Shown: positions 33,771 through 44,873 of the stretch, one piece after another
How positions within the stretch are numbered: the first letter of the stretch is position 1
How the letters are laid out: each line of letters starts with the position of its first letter
NCBI RefSeq assembly: GCF_950295315.1
Contig: NW_026647336.1
Location: 1 to 64,000 of the forward strand
Reading direction: 5' to 3'
Length of the DNA stretch: 64,000 nucleotides
Source: Erinaceus europaeus
Lineage: Eukaryota > Chordata > Mammalia > Eulipotyphla > Erinaceidae
Made by a program: the position numbers and the translations under genes
The notes under the pieces: generated by a model
What the model saw: the letters and a program-made list of their open reading frames with translations, nothing else
Databases searched by the model: none
What the model was told of the DNA's origin: nothing

Positions 33771-34393
33771 GGATTTCACCTTTTCTTGTTGTTCAGTTGA
33801 GTCTAGTGGGTAAATATACCCCAGCATCCTAATTCACTCATCTGTCGCAGGACATTTGTGTTCTGTCCAGATCTTGGCTGTGGTAACAGTGCGGTGATGA
33901 ACATTAAATGCACATAAATCTTTTCAGATTAGTGTTCATGTGTTCTTACATACATAGATACCTAGGAGTGGGAGATCTATTTTTTAATATTTTGAGAAAT
34001 CACCCTACTGTTTTCCACAGAGGCTGAAACCATTTACATTCCCACCAACCGTGTACAAGGAGCCCTTTCTGCACACCCTCACCAGCCTCTGCCGTTTTGT
34101 GCCTTTTTGAAGTGACCGCCATTAGGTCACTTTGAACCTTTTTTTTTTTTTTTTCTGGTACAGTGCGCGCGCTTGCCACCCAGTGGCCAGAGTCTGAAAC
34201 AACATGATATTTTTTTTGGTGGGGAGTTGGGGGCAATTTAAGGCCAACAGAATGATTTTGCCAGAAGGTGAGCAAGCACATTAGTTAGAGATTTGCAGAC
34301 AATGCTTTTAATGAGTTACAGATCACTTGAACAGTCCCAAAGGATCCCTCTGGGAAAAAGACTAAAGAACAGTTCATACATGAAGATTGCTCA

Positions 34394-34610
34394 CAGATTC
34401 TGGATTCTCCTATTTTTCCTGAAATACGGTTGGGTTATAATCTCACTCTCCCCCCCCCCCCAAAAGCTCCCACGACCAGCTTCACGGCATAAAATGTAGC
34501 TGCAGATTCTGGATTCTCCTATTTTTCCTGAAATAAGGTTGGGTTATAATCTCACTCTCCCCCCCCCCCCAAAGCTCCCACGACCAGCTTCACGGCATAA
34601 AATGTAGCTG
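34394..34610. repeat. 109-bp tandem duplication
   Basis: 34394-34502 and 34503-34610 are two nearly identical copies beginning 'cagattctggattctcctat' and ending 'ataaaatgtagctg'. They differ at about one base ('atacgg' against 'ataagg') and by one or two bases at a C/A run. Each contains C11-13. So high an identity means a recent event, or an assembly error. Confidence 0.95.
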
Positions 34611-35097
34611 CACAGAGAGGCCTGCACTTAAGGTGTAATGCTCTGTGGCCACTGTGTTAACTTTCATACTCTTTCTATCTTTGAATTTGTCTTGTGAGTA
34701 AAGTCCACTGGGGCCTGTGCTGACACGTACTCTGTTTCTGGCCAGCCCTTGGACTCTTAGCTGCCTGCTCCCCTGCCCTTGGACCTGCCCTGAGCCAGGG
34801 CATAGCACGTCATTCTGCTGACTGAAGGGGGTGGCAGGAGGGGTGCCCTGCAGCCATCAGGCCCGTAGGGGCTCACATCTCCCTCGTCCCTTTCCTGATC
34901 CCCTTAGTTCTTAGCGCTCCTTCAGTCTTCAGCTGTCTCTGTGCCTGGTGTGGGGGGACTCTTCTCCATCTTGCTGATGACTATACTGCTCTTTTGCTGG
35001 TTATTGTTATGCTAAACAGTGGCCACAACCCCAGTCAAATTAGCCTGTGTCTCCCTAAAACTTTTTAAGAAAAGGTATGTGCCCAAACTAGCAGTTT
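34611..35097. other. Intergenic single copy
   Basis: No repeat, exon or motif that I can support. Confidence 0.5.
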
Positions 35098-35401
35098 AAA
35101 ACAGCAACACGGGGAGTCGGGCGGTAGCACAGCAGGTCAAGCGCAGGTGGCGCAAAGCACAAGGACCTGCGTAAGGATCCCGGTTCGAGCCCCCGGCTCC
35201 CCACCTGCAGGGCAGTCGCTTCACAAGCGGTGAAGCAGGTCTGCAGGTGTCTGTCTTTCTCTCCCCCTCTCTGTCTTCCCCTCCTCTCTCCATTTCTCCT
35301 TTCCTATCCAACAACGATGACATCAACAACAATAAAAAACAACAGGGGCAACAAAAGGGAAAATAAATAATAATAAAAATAAATAAAATAAAACAGCAAC
35401 A
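35098..35401 (+). mobile_element. SINE-A with 12-bp duplication
   Basis: AAAACAGCAACA flanks the element at 35098-35109 and 35390-35401. The head 'ggggagtcgggcggtagcac' and B box 'ggttcgagcccc' are intact, so the internal Pol III promoter elements are present. Short subfamily, without the 'cctccagg' tail block. Confidence 0.93.
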
Positions 35402-35629
35402 TGTTCTTATTTGTCATCTCACACAGTTTCTGTGTGAGAGCTTGGGGGCTTAGCTGGTTTCGGTTCTGAGCACTGCAGTTAGAGTCTCAGCCGGGGATAG
35501 ACTCATCAGAAGGATTGGAGCTGGAGGGCTCAATTCTTTTCTGGCTGTTGACAGGAGAGTTTATCATAAATGAAAGCATCCAGTTTGTTATTTTATTTTT
35601 TAAAAAAATATTAATTACTTTCTATTTTC

Positions 35630-36180
35630 TTTTTAAATATTTATTTTCCCTTTTGTTGCCCTTTTTTATTATTGTTGTTGTTGTTGATGTCGTTGTTAGT
35701 TAGGATAGAGAGAAATGGAGAGAGAAGGGGAAGACAGAGAAGGGGAGAGAAAGATAAGATACCTGCAGACCTGCTTCACCGCCTGTGAAGCGATTCCCCT
35801 GTAGGTGGGGAGCCCAGGCTCAAACTGGGATCCTTATGCCGGTCCTTGCGCTTTGTGCCATGTGTGCTTAACCCGCTGCGCTACCACCTGACCCCCCAGA
35901 TTGATTTCTTTCTCTTAGCAACATGCAGCTAAGGCTCTGCTTGTCACATGACTTGACTGTTGATGTCTTTACTTAGTGCTGGGTAACATCCCATCATCTG
36001 GACCTGTCAGGGTTTATGGATCCACTCAGGCACTTCAGCACATCTTGTTGCTCCCAAGTTTTGTCACTTTTGAATAAAGCTGTTGTACACGCCTTCGTAT
36101 AAATGTTGTGTGGCCATAAATGTTTGACTCATTTGAGCAAATATCAACAACTATGGTTGCTGGGTTGTGTGATAAGAATA
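35630..36180 (-). mobile_element. SINE-A followed by an L1 relic
   Basis: 35630-35895 is SINE-A ('cctgtaggtggggagcccag'). 35930-36175 resembles reversed L1 ORF2 3' sequence ('gctgggtaacatcccatcat', 'aaagctgttgtacacgcct'). Confidence 0.65.
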
Positions 36181-36194
36181 TGTTCAGTTTTAGG

Positions 36195-37170
36195 GGCCTG
36201 AGGGAGAGCTTACTGGGCAGGGTGTGTGCTCTGCCGTTGGTGCAGTCCAGGTTCAAGCCCCAGCACCACATGGGAGTGCCATGGCACTGGGAAAAGCTCT
36301 GATGCTCGGCTTCTCCTTCTCCTTCTGCCTTTTTAGCTTCGTGAAAACAAAAACAAAAAAACAAACAAAAAAAAATACTCCTTCCCATGAGAGGTTAATC
36401 ATACATGTGTGAGGCCCTGGCTTTGATAGAAAAAGAATATGACTAGTTCTGTAAGAAGTGCTGAAAACGGTCTTCCTAAGGGGCTAGAGCATCTTACGTT
36501 GGCCCCAGCGAGGGGCACGAGCTGCTCTTGCGTCATTGCCAGCACCGGGCGCTCAGGGCTTCAGGTGCTGCTCCTCCTGAAGGTGTGGTGCAGTCTCATT
36601 ATCGCCTTACGTTTAATTTCCAGATGACATACAGTTTTGAACCACTTTTCTTAGGCAATTTTGCTCTCATTTTATCTTCTCTGGTGAATTGGCTTTTTAG
36701 GGGCTTTGCCCCTTTTGAAGTGGGGAAGGGGCATGCCAGGAGCCACATTCAAGACCTTAGACATGTGGCTCTGTGCTCAGTCACTGAACTGCATCCCTGA
36801 CCTCATGCTTTAATCAGGTTGATAGTTTCCTATTACTGACTTTGAAGAAGAATTTGTATATTTTTAGATAATAGCCCTTTGTTGGGCATTTCCTTTGCAA
36901 ATATGTTCTGCCAGCCTGTGACTTGCCTTCTTATGGGGTGTGTGTCTTTATTAAATTTTCAAATTTAATCAAGTCTAGCTTATCAGTTACTCCTTTGGTG
37001 GGCCATGTGTTTAGTGGTGTATTTAAAAAGTGATGGCTCGGGTCAGGGATTTAGCACCAGTGGCAGCACAACAGGCTTTTAATGCCAGAGGCCCCAGGTT
37101 CAATCCCTCACACTGTCATAAACCAGAGCCGAGCAGTACTCTGGTAAAAAGAAAAAGAAAAAAAAAAAGT
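36195..37170. mobile_element. SINE, L1 relic, SINE-B
   Basis: Forward tRNA-like copy 36195-36365 with A-rich tail; reversed old L1-like piece about 36800-37030 ('agataatagccctttgttgg', 'tcaagtctagcttatcagtt'); forward SINE-B 37045-37170 ('ttcaatccctcacactgtca', 'taaaccagagccgagcagta'). Confidence 0.65.
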
Positions 37171-37228
37171 GACAGCCATTCGTTGGGCCTCTAGATCTTT
37201 TTCTTCTGTGTTATAGGAGTTTTAAAGC

Positions 37229-37537
37229 TTTACATTTTGGGGAGTCGGGCAGTAGTACAGTGGGTTAAGTGCATGTGGGCGCAAAGTGCAAGGACTGGCA
37301 TAAGGATCCTGGTTTGAGCCCCCGCTCACCGCCTGCAGGGGAGTCGCTTCACAAGTGGTGAAGCAGGTCTGCGGGTGTCTAGCTTTCTCTCCCTTCTCTG
37401 TCTTCCCCTCCTCTCTCCATTTCTGTCTTATCCAACAACGACGACATCAATAACAACAGCAATAATAACTACAACAATAAAACAACAAGGGCAACAAAAG
37501 GGAAAATAAATATTTTTAAAAAAGGTTTACATTTTGG
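37229..37537 (+). mobile_element. SINE-A with 12-bp duplication
   Basis: TTTACATTTTGG at 37229-37240 and 37526-37537 brackets a full short-subfamily SINE-A. Confidence 0.92.
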
Positions 37538-37955
37538 ATCGTGGTAGTGGTATACCTGGTAGAGTGCACTGTTCAAATTACGTTGTTCAAATACCTTTAT
37601 TACGCTGTTCAAATACCTGGGTTCAAGCCCCCACTCCCCACCTGCAGGAGGGAAGCTTCACAAGCAGTGAAGCAGTGCCACAGGTGTCTGTCTGTCTGTC
37701 TGTCTCTCCTCCCACTCTATTACTGGCAGTGGAGTTGTGTAGACACTGAGCCCAAGCAATAACCCTGATGGCTAAATAAATAAAGTGTATTTATTATTAC
37801 CACAAGGGTTATCCTGATTACATTTTCCCCCTTTTTGATAGGCCACAGAGAAAGATACCTGCAGACGTGTTTGCACACTGGTGAAGCTTCCTCCTTGAAA
37901 GTGGGGAGCAGGGGCTTGAACCCAGGTCCTTGTGTATGGTAATCCAGCCCCCCCA
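37538..37955. mobile_element. Two diverged SINEs
   Basis: A forward copy (37538-37790) in which 'gttcaaatac' text is repeated three times near 37571-37620, and a reversed copy (37795-37955, 'gggcttgaacccaggtcctt'). Confidence 0.7.
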
Positions 37956-38089
37956 AATAAAATTTTGCATTTTATCTTTAGGTCTACAACCCTTCAGTTA
38001 ATTTCTATGATGGGTATCACGCCTGTGTTTTTCCCTTTTTTTTTTTTTTTTCTATGTAAAACTCAAAAAGAACTCTGGTGGTTAGTTTT

Positions 38090-38255
38090 GAAGGTGGGAG
38101 TGTGAGGACACAGAATTTTGGTGGTGGGTGTACGGCGGAGCTGTACACTGTACTCTGACAGTCTCATAGCCTGTTACTCACACATGAAAGTGGGTGTACG
38201 GTGGAGCTGTACACTGTAATCTTACAGTCTTATAACCTATTAATCACAGATAAAA
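38090..38255 (+). repeat. 66-bp tandem duplication in a retroposon tail
   Basis: 38124-38189 and 38190-38255 both start 'gtgggtgtacgg' and contain 'ggagctgtacactgta'. The preceding 'gaattttggtggtgggtgt' resembles the tail-side sequence of the retroposon family at 26047. The copies differ at several sites, so this duplication is older than the one at 34394. Confidence 0.8.
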
Positions 38256-38292
38256 GTGGACCCATACCCCTTTACTGGGCCCCTTGGAGGAT

Positions 38293-38850
38293 TTTTTTTT
38301 TTGCCTCCAAGGTTATCACTAGGACTCAGTGCCTGCACTACAAATCCACTGCCCCTGGAGGCTATTTTTTCCCTTTTGTTGCCCTTGTTGTTGTTTATTT
38401 TTATTGTGGTTATTATTGTTATTGTTGTTGTTGGATAGGACAGAGAGAAATGGAGAGAGGAGGGGAAGACAGAGAGGGAGAGAAAGACACCTACAGACCT
38501 GCTTCACCGCCTGTGAAGCGACTCCCCCTGCAGGTGGGGAGCCGGGGGCTTGAACCGGGATCCACATACTGGTCCTTGCGCTTTGCACCACATGTGCTTA
38601 ACCCGCTGCCCTACCACCTGGCCCCCGAAGGTTTTGTTTTCTTTTAATATTTTTATTTATTATATAGAGAAATAGATCGAGAGGGAAGGGGGAGGGAGAG
38701 AGGGAGAGAGACAGGGAGACACCTGTAGCCCTGTTTGACAGGTCGTGAAGCTTCCTCCTGCCCCTGCAGGTAAGGACCAAAGATTCGAACCCCAGGCCTT
38801 GCATATTGTAATATGTGCACTCAGCTGGGTGCACCACCACCAGGCCCCTC
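38293..38850 (-). mobile_element. Long SINE-A and diverged SINE
   Basis: 38297-38625 is a long SINE-A ('gcctccaaggttatcactag' tail block to reversed head 'cttaacccgctgccctacca'); 38645-38850 is an older relative. 38851-39505 is single copy without exon signal. Confidence 0.85.
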
Positions 38851-39506
38851 CCCTGGAGTTCTCAACTGTGATGCTTGTCAGTACTGAGCCTCCAGCAATA
38901 TGTCCACTAGGATTCAGTCTTCCCACCCTGCCCTGGTTCCTGCAGAGGCGGGTTTCTGCTCAGGTTGTCCTGACACTCTGTCTCTCCCGGTCAGAGGCAG
39001 CCCTTGGCCTGTGTCCTCATCTCTCTGGCACACTGAAGAAGAGCTGTGGGTTGTCCGATTGGCTCAGCTTTTCACTTGTGAGGACTGAGGGTGACTTGTA
39101 GGCTCTTTATTTTCTGGACTGGAAGCCTGAAGTTCTCTTTCAGTGCTATTTGCATTAGCACATTACACTTCCCAGCCTGCCTTGCAGCTGAGCAACCAGT
39201 GCACTGAGAGTAGAAGAGGTGTGAGTAGAGTGACCCTTTCTGTCTCTTCTTCCTGTGGACTGTCAGGCAGTGCAGTGCAGTGCTGGTGAATTGGCTTCCA
39301 CCATGTGAAGGAGGACAGAGCCCTGGGAAATGGGAGAGCAGCAATGTGGAAGGAAACTGGGTCTCTGGTGACCATGTGGAGCAGAGCTGTCTGCCAACCA
39401 GGACCACTCACCTCTGCCTATTAGAAGAGAAAAGTCACTGTCTGTCCTGCTTGACCCAAAGTATTGGGGGGGGGTCCTCTTTATCTTTTATTTTACTATT
39501 TTTTAA

Positions 39507-39600
39507 TTTCTTTATTGGGGGATTAGTGTTTTACAGTTGACAGTAAGTACAATAGTTTATACATTCATAACATTTCTCAGTTTTCCACATAACGGGGGTC
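39507..39600 (-). mobile_element. L1 3' end fragment
   Basis: 'tttctttattgggggattag' and 'tgttttacagttgacagtaa' are the reverse complement of the L1 end at 46640-46680. Confidence 0.75.
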
Positions 39601-39929
39601 TCTTTATTAAGGTGATTTAGCTGGTACCATAACTAACTCAGACCTCCTACCCCAATCTTTAGCAGGCCAGGAGGTTCCTAGCCAAAGTCGTGGTAGACAG
39701 GGCATGAGCTTCAGGCTCAGAAGACAAAGCCCTGCTCCAGGCCTGGGCATTACCTTGCTGTGTGGTGCTGGGCTGCTCCCCTTACCTGTCTGGGCACCAC
39801 TGCATCCTAGTCAACCTCATCACCTCCCATGGGATGAAGGGCATATTATCAGGTGAGCTGCCATTGTGGTGAAGACAAGAGAGGTTTTTAATTAAGTTTT
39901 GGTCATTATCAGAGTTTCACCACTACTTT

Positions 39930-40395
39930 TTTTTTCCTACTTTTTTTTTTTTTCAGAGACAGAGAGGGAAAGACACCACAGCACTAAACCTTCCGTCAGT
40001 GTGGTGAAGGCTGGGATCAAACCTGGGTCATGTCCAGGTGAGCCATCTTGCTGACTCAAGAGAACGCTTTTCTTTTTTTTCAAATTTTTTTTTAAAAAAA
40101 TTTCTTTCTTTCTTTTCTTTTATTTATTCCCTTTTGTTGGCCTTGTTGTTTTTTTTATTGTTGTAGTTATTGTTGTTGTTATTGATGTCGTTGTTGCTGG
40201 ATAGGACAGAGAGAAATGGAGAGAGGAGGGGAAGACAGAGAGGGGAAGAGAAAGACACCTGCAGACCTGCTTCACCACTTGTGAAGCGACTCCCCTGCAG
40301 GTGGGGAGCCGGGGGCTCAAACCGGGATCCTTTCGCCGGTCCTTGCACTTTGCGCCACCTGCACTTACCCTGCTGCGCCACCGCCCGACTCCTGA
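39930..40395 (-). mobile_element. Reversed SINE relic and SINE-A
   Basis: 39945-40060 diverged copy; 40125-40395 well preserved SINE-A ('tgttattgatgtcgttgttg', reversed head 'gctgcgccaccgcccgactc'). It lies about 130 bases beyond the proposed EFCC1 poly(A) signal. Confidence 0.85.
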
Positions 40396-40537
40396 GAAGG
40401 TTTTTCTTAGGAGACGTCTGGTGCTGAAACGTAGTGTAGATAGAAGTCTATGAGAGCTCGTCCCTCCTGTTTCTGGAGGTTCCAGATGGCCAGAGCTGGG
40501 GCACTTCAGCAATGTCTTTTCTAGCCTCTCTTCATCT

Positions 40538-40543
40538 TTTATT
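40538..40543 (-). promoter_or_regulatory. EFCC1: Candidate EFCC1 poly(A) signal
   Basis: 'tttatt' on the plus strand gives AATAAA on the gene strand, at the left edge of a 1.5 kb SINE-free block that begins at the EFCC1 stop codon. Confidence 0.5.
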
Positions 40544-42073
40544 AACACGTAGTGAGGTCGATGTTTTCAAGGGAGTTCCAGTTCCGTGAATCCTAACACA
40601 TGTAGACTCCTGTGACCCCACTGTGATGAGGATACAGAACAGCCAGCCCTGCTGACTGGGAGGGGCCAGGTGGGGCTCAGCTGGATCGTGGGTCATCGAG
40701 GGCAGAGAAGGAGCAGGGCCCGGGGGTCAGGCTGAGTAAAGAGAAGGGAGCTGGGCCACCTTCACTGCTCAGAGCAGCTTCCTCAGTGCCGGGCCAGCTC
40801 ACTGGGGAAGTCTGAGGATCTTCTCAAAAAGGCCTGGCCTCATCTGACAGGTTCCTCTGTGATGGCCACTGGCCTTGGTCTCTCTTATTTCCTTTCCAGA
40901 GGAAACATGTGGAAACAGGTGTTTGGGCCTGCTCTGCCCCGCTCGGGAGCCCACAGCTACTCCCTAAGCCGTCGGATGTCTTAAGGTTAGATGTGAAGCC
41001 ACATGTCATCCTTCATCCGTACCTGGTCATCCCTGGACACTCTACCCTCACTGTCCTCTTTCCTGTGTCCCGTGACCTTGGATCCAAACTCCTGGGTGCC
41101 CCTTGCTCACATGGTCCTGCAGAGTCTCTTTCATCCCCTCCAGGACCTCTCTGTGAAGCAGCTCACAGTCACCTGGTGGCCTGTGGCACATGGTTCCAGA
41201 CCCTCGTCTGCCACCAGGACCCCATGATCTGCTCCCACCAGGAATGTACTCTCACCCGGAGCCCCCTGTGCAGTGTCTCTGTCCTCCTAGACCCAACTAC
41301 TCTCTCTTGACTAGACTGTCATGACAGTCTTTTAAATCAGATTCAGCACTGACTTCATCCACATGCCAGCCCACCTTTCTCTCCTGTGAGAGCTCAAGAC
41401 AGGTGAACTGAGTGTTCTCGCCTAGACCTTCTTGTGACCTCAGGTCTAGCACCTACTTTGTGTTCAGGGGAGAGGGACTCCTGCACCTTATAAACAAGGA
41501 CCCTTTGTGACAACACCTTTGCTCTTCTCCCCATCTAAATCCTACCTCTCTGCCAGAGCTAGTTCAAGGCCAGCCTCCACCAGGAGCACCCCTATAGCGT
41601 TCCCCCCACTGCGGGGGCTAGGTCATCTCCCCAGTCCCAGGTGTGGCCTGAAGGTTGGGCACAGTGTCCTTGCAGCAGGCACGCTGGTGGGAAGAGGGGG
41701 GCAGTGTGGCAAGAAGAGACCCTTGGAGTCTAGGAAGGGATTCTGAGCAGGAGAGTGTCACCTGCACTGCAAGTGCAGCAGCAGGTACAGACTGACCCAG
41801 TAACCTCTGGGCCTGAGTGAACTCTGGCGGCAGGAACGCAGGAGCTACAGGGGCATCTGGGGGTGGGGCGCAAGGGAGAGATGGCTGCCAGGCACTGCAG
41901 GGCGGGGTGGGGGGGGACTCTGGGCTTAGGCCTCCCAGAGATTCAGAAGGAGCTGGGGTCTCCAGCATTTCCAGGATGTGGCAGCAGCAGATCCTGGAGG
42001 TTAGTCAGGCTCATCCTGAAGGCTGGTTTGATGGCTGTCATGCTGAACACACGCCACAGGGTGGGCCAGTGCC
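40544..42073 (-). other. EFCC1: EFCC1 3' untranslated region
   Basis: No SINE or L1 in 1.5 kb next to the stop codon, against dense SINEs to the left. Open frames within it do not resemble known proteins. Confidence 0.6.
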
Positions 42074-42210
42074 TCAACAGGAGATGAGGACGGAGTTGGT
42101 GGGCACAGGAGCTGCGGAGGCCGGTGCCAGGGGCACTTTCCTTAAGAGCTCACAGCCAGCCAAGGCTTTGTGCAGGGCATCCAGGATGGCAGAGGGGCCA
42201 GATGTCTCCT
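42074..42210 (-). CDS. EFCC1: EFCC1 last coding exon
   Basis: Encodes the last 44 residues of EF-hand and coiled-coil domain protein 1, a protein of poorly known function. Acceptor CCCTTCTAG ends at 42211; the first two bases complete a Glu codon with the previous exon (THE-ETSGPS). The peptide has a short helix ([17 protein letters not shown]) and the end TNSVLISC before TGA at 42076-42074. A run of G at 42231-42241 (C on the gene strand) forms the pyrimidine tract of this acceptor. Identification rests on memory of the EFCC1 C-terminus plus gene order and phase. Confidence 0.8.
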
Positions 42211-42958
42211 CTAGAAGGGCAGAGTGGGCGGGGGGGGGGGTTAGCCCTGTAGTTGGGTCCACAGAGCCTTTCCCCACATCCCTGGAAACCTCCCAGCTAC
42301 CCCCCTCCTCTGCCTCTCTCTCCCCGGCTGAAGTCTCCAGTGAGGGGGCTAGCAGCACACACTGACCTCCTCCCTAATACCAGGGACCACCCAGGGCACT
42401 GCACAGGGATGCACCCGGCCCAGAAATGCAGGCCAGCAAACAAAAGTCTGCACCACTCGCCACTATCCTACTCCCACATGAGGCCCCTCTGAGGTAGGAG
42501 CTCGGCCTGGTCATCCAAATTTTACCAGCCACCACTTTCTGCTGCCCCTGGGCTTTGTTTAAGCAGCAGGGGCGCGTAGCTTAGTGCTTAAGGGAGATGC
42601 TCAGAGCCTCAGCTACATTTGACCTGTCTGTGCCTTCGTCTTTCCAGCTCTGAAATGGGCATAGTATCAGCACCTTCCTCATCACGCTATTGTGAGGACC
42701 CTGAAGGGTAATGTTTACTCAGAGACCCCCCCCAACCCCCCAGTGACTGGGGCCCTTCCACCTCCCTTGGGGGCCGACTACACTGGGGCTTCTGTTCCTC
42801 TGCTCTTGCCAGATAGCATTTTCAAGCTTCCAAAACCTGTTCTGCCCATGCACCCTTTTGCAGGTGATCAGAGCAGATTCCAGAGATGAGACACTTAGGA
42901 CAGAGAGTGCTGGGTCTGGGTGAGGCTGGGGCTTGCCAGCCTTGTCCACGCCTCCTAC

Positions 42959-43028
42959 CATGGGTGAGGTCCCTGCAGGCATCCAGCGTGCTCAGCAGAA
43001 TCTTCCCCAGAGCTCTTTTCGAGATGTT
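42959..43028 (-). CDS. EFCC1: EFCC1 penultimate coding exon
   Basis: A 70-base exon, 23 codons plus one base: NISKRALGKILLSTLDACRD followed by LTH. Acceptor TTCTTTTTAAG at its start, donor CATG|GTAGGA at its end. Phase 0 in and 1 out, fitting both neighbours. The peptide is a strong helix and matches what I recall of EFCC1. Confidence 0.85.
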
Positions 43029-44615
43029 CTTAAAAAGAAATGGAGGAGTGTTCAGACTGTAACTGAGTTGAGTGTTCTCCTTCAGCAACTGGGACTTGGG
43101 GACCACTGTGGGCTTCCATGTGGCTCTCTGGGGGCTGATAAAGTCCCCCATTATCCCTCCCCGCCCCCTAGCCCTAGACAGGCTGCTCAGAGGCTCTGGT
43201 GGGTGAATGGCACAGGCCGGGCCCATCACCTGTTACCTCGATGTGCTACAGTAGGGACTAGGGGAGCAGACGAGTGAGAGCAATTTTGTGCACTAGCTTT
43301 TTCAATCCTTGAAACAATTTACTTGTTTTAAGTTTCTCTTTGTGGTACCAGGGCTTTTTAACATGCCCTGTTTACAACTTCTGTGTTGCTTTTTCATTCA
43401 AATGATTGACGAGTAGATGGTAGATAGGTGGAGACAGAGACAGAGAGACAGAGCATGGTAACACAGCACTAGAGCTTACACCAGTGCCATCAGATCAGCT
43501 GTGTGTTCCTGGAGCTTGAACCTGGGCTGTGTCCATGGCAAGGCATGGGCCCCACGGTGAGTTATCTCCCCAGCCTCTCTTGTTTAGAAAGAACTTTTCA
43601 TTTATTCACCATGAGAGCAAATGGAGAGAGTGTACTCCTAAGCTCAGACATAAAGTGGTATCAGGGATTGAACTTGGATTCTCTGGGATCTCAGACATGT
43701 AAGTTGGTACACTTAACAGGCTGAGTTATCTCCTTGCCCTGCAACAACTTATCCTGTATGCTCATTTTAACCAGTGGAGGGAGGAAAAGGAATGCTGAGA
43801 AAGAATGAGAAATTTGCCCAGTCGCCCAGCGTTTCCCCCAGGGGCATGGCCCTGCTCTGTGCTGACCCCACCTTCACTGCACATGGGGTGGGATGCCAGG
43901 CTGTGCTGTGTCAGCCCAGCCTACAGGTGACCCCAAGGCCTTAGGAAACTGATGGGCAAGGAGAGCCACTGGCCCTGTGCTCAGATCCTACTTCTGTCTC
44001 CCAATGACTGTACTATCCTGGCCAAATTAACTACTTCTTAATCTTTTCTTAATGATGCTCTTTCAAGACACAATTGATTTTTTTGAAGCAACAAATATAT
44101 ATTAAAAAGGATTTATCTAAAAAAAAAAAAAAAAGGATTTATCTACTTTTTTAGCCACCAGTGTTACTGCTGGGTTTGGTGCCTGCATGACAAATCCACT
44201 GCTCCCAGAGGACATTTTCCCCTTTCACACACACACAGACACACACTCACACACATACACACACATTCTCTCTCTCTCTCTGTGATAGGACAAAAAGAAA
44301 TTGAGAGGGGGTGGAGGAGATAGAGGAGGCGAGAGGAAGAGAGACACCTGTAGTGTTTTGCTTCCCTTTTCATGAAGTGTCCCCCCTGCAGGTGGAGGAC
44401 AGGGGATCGAACCTGGGTAAATGTGTGCACTCAACCAGGTGCACCACCACCTTCCTCCCAGAACTGACCTACTTAATGAAAGGGAAAGGGAGAAGAACAC
44501 GATCTTTCTGGCACCTGCGGTGTCAGGGGTTGAACTCAGGACTTTACTATGTGTGCAAATTCTGGACTCTACCTGTGAGCCATTTCTGCAGCCACCACAG
44601 TTGACTTCTACGACC

Positions 44616-44648
<33 letters not shown>

Positions 44649-44873
44649 ACTTCATGCCTGTACAGCTCCATTACTCCTAGTACCATTTCTTTCTTTCATG
44701 TATATACTTATTTTGGATAGAGACAGAAACCGAGATGTAACGGGGATACAGAGAATATAGAGAGGGAGAGAGATAGAGAAGACACTTGTTGCCCTGCTTT
44801 CTGCTTGTGAAGAAGCTTCCTCCTTTCTACCAATCCCTCCCCCCACCCCTTCTTTAAAAAGAAAATTGAGACA

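Larger units (their letters stand above)
32501..34140 (-). mobile_element. Old L1 remnant interrupted by a SINE and minisatellite
   Basis: 32600-32760 ('gtttgtctttctttgacagt', 'aagtgagaacagccagtgtt') and 33775-34140 ('acatacatagatacctagga', 'catttacattcccaccaacc') are recognisable, reversed pieces of the 3' part of L1 ORF2 and lie in consistent order, with the SINE-C and its expanded purine tract between them. Confidence 0.7.

Noticed and set aside
32667..33800. Open frames of 230-342 codons on both strands across the purine tract
   Set aside because: They are translations of a GGGAGA-type minisatellite (Gly-Arg-Glu on one strand, Ser-Pro-Leu on the other), with no domain, splice signals or codon bias of their own.
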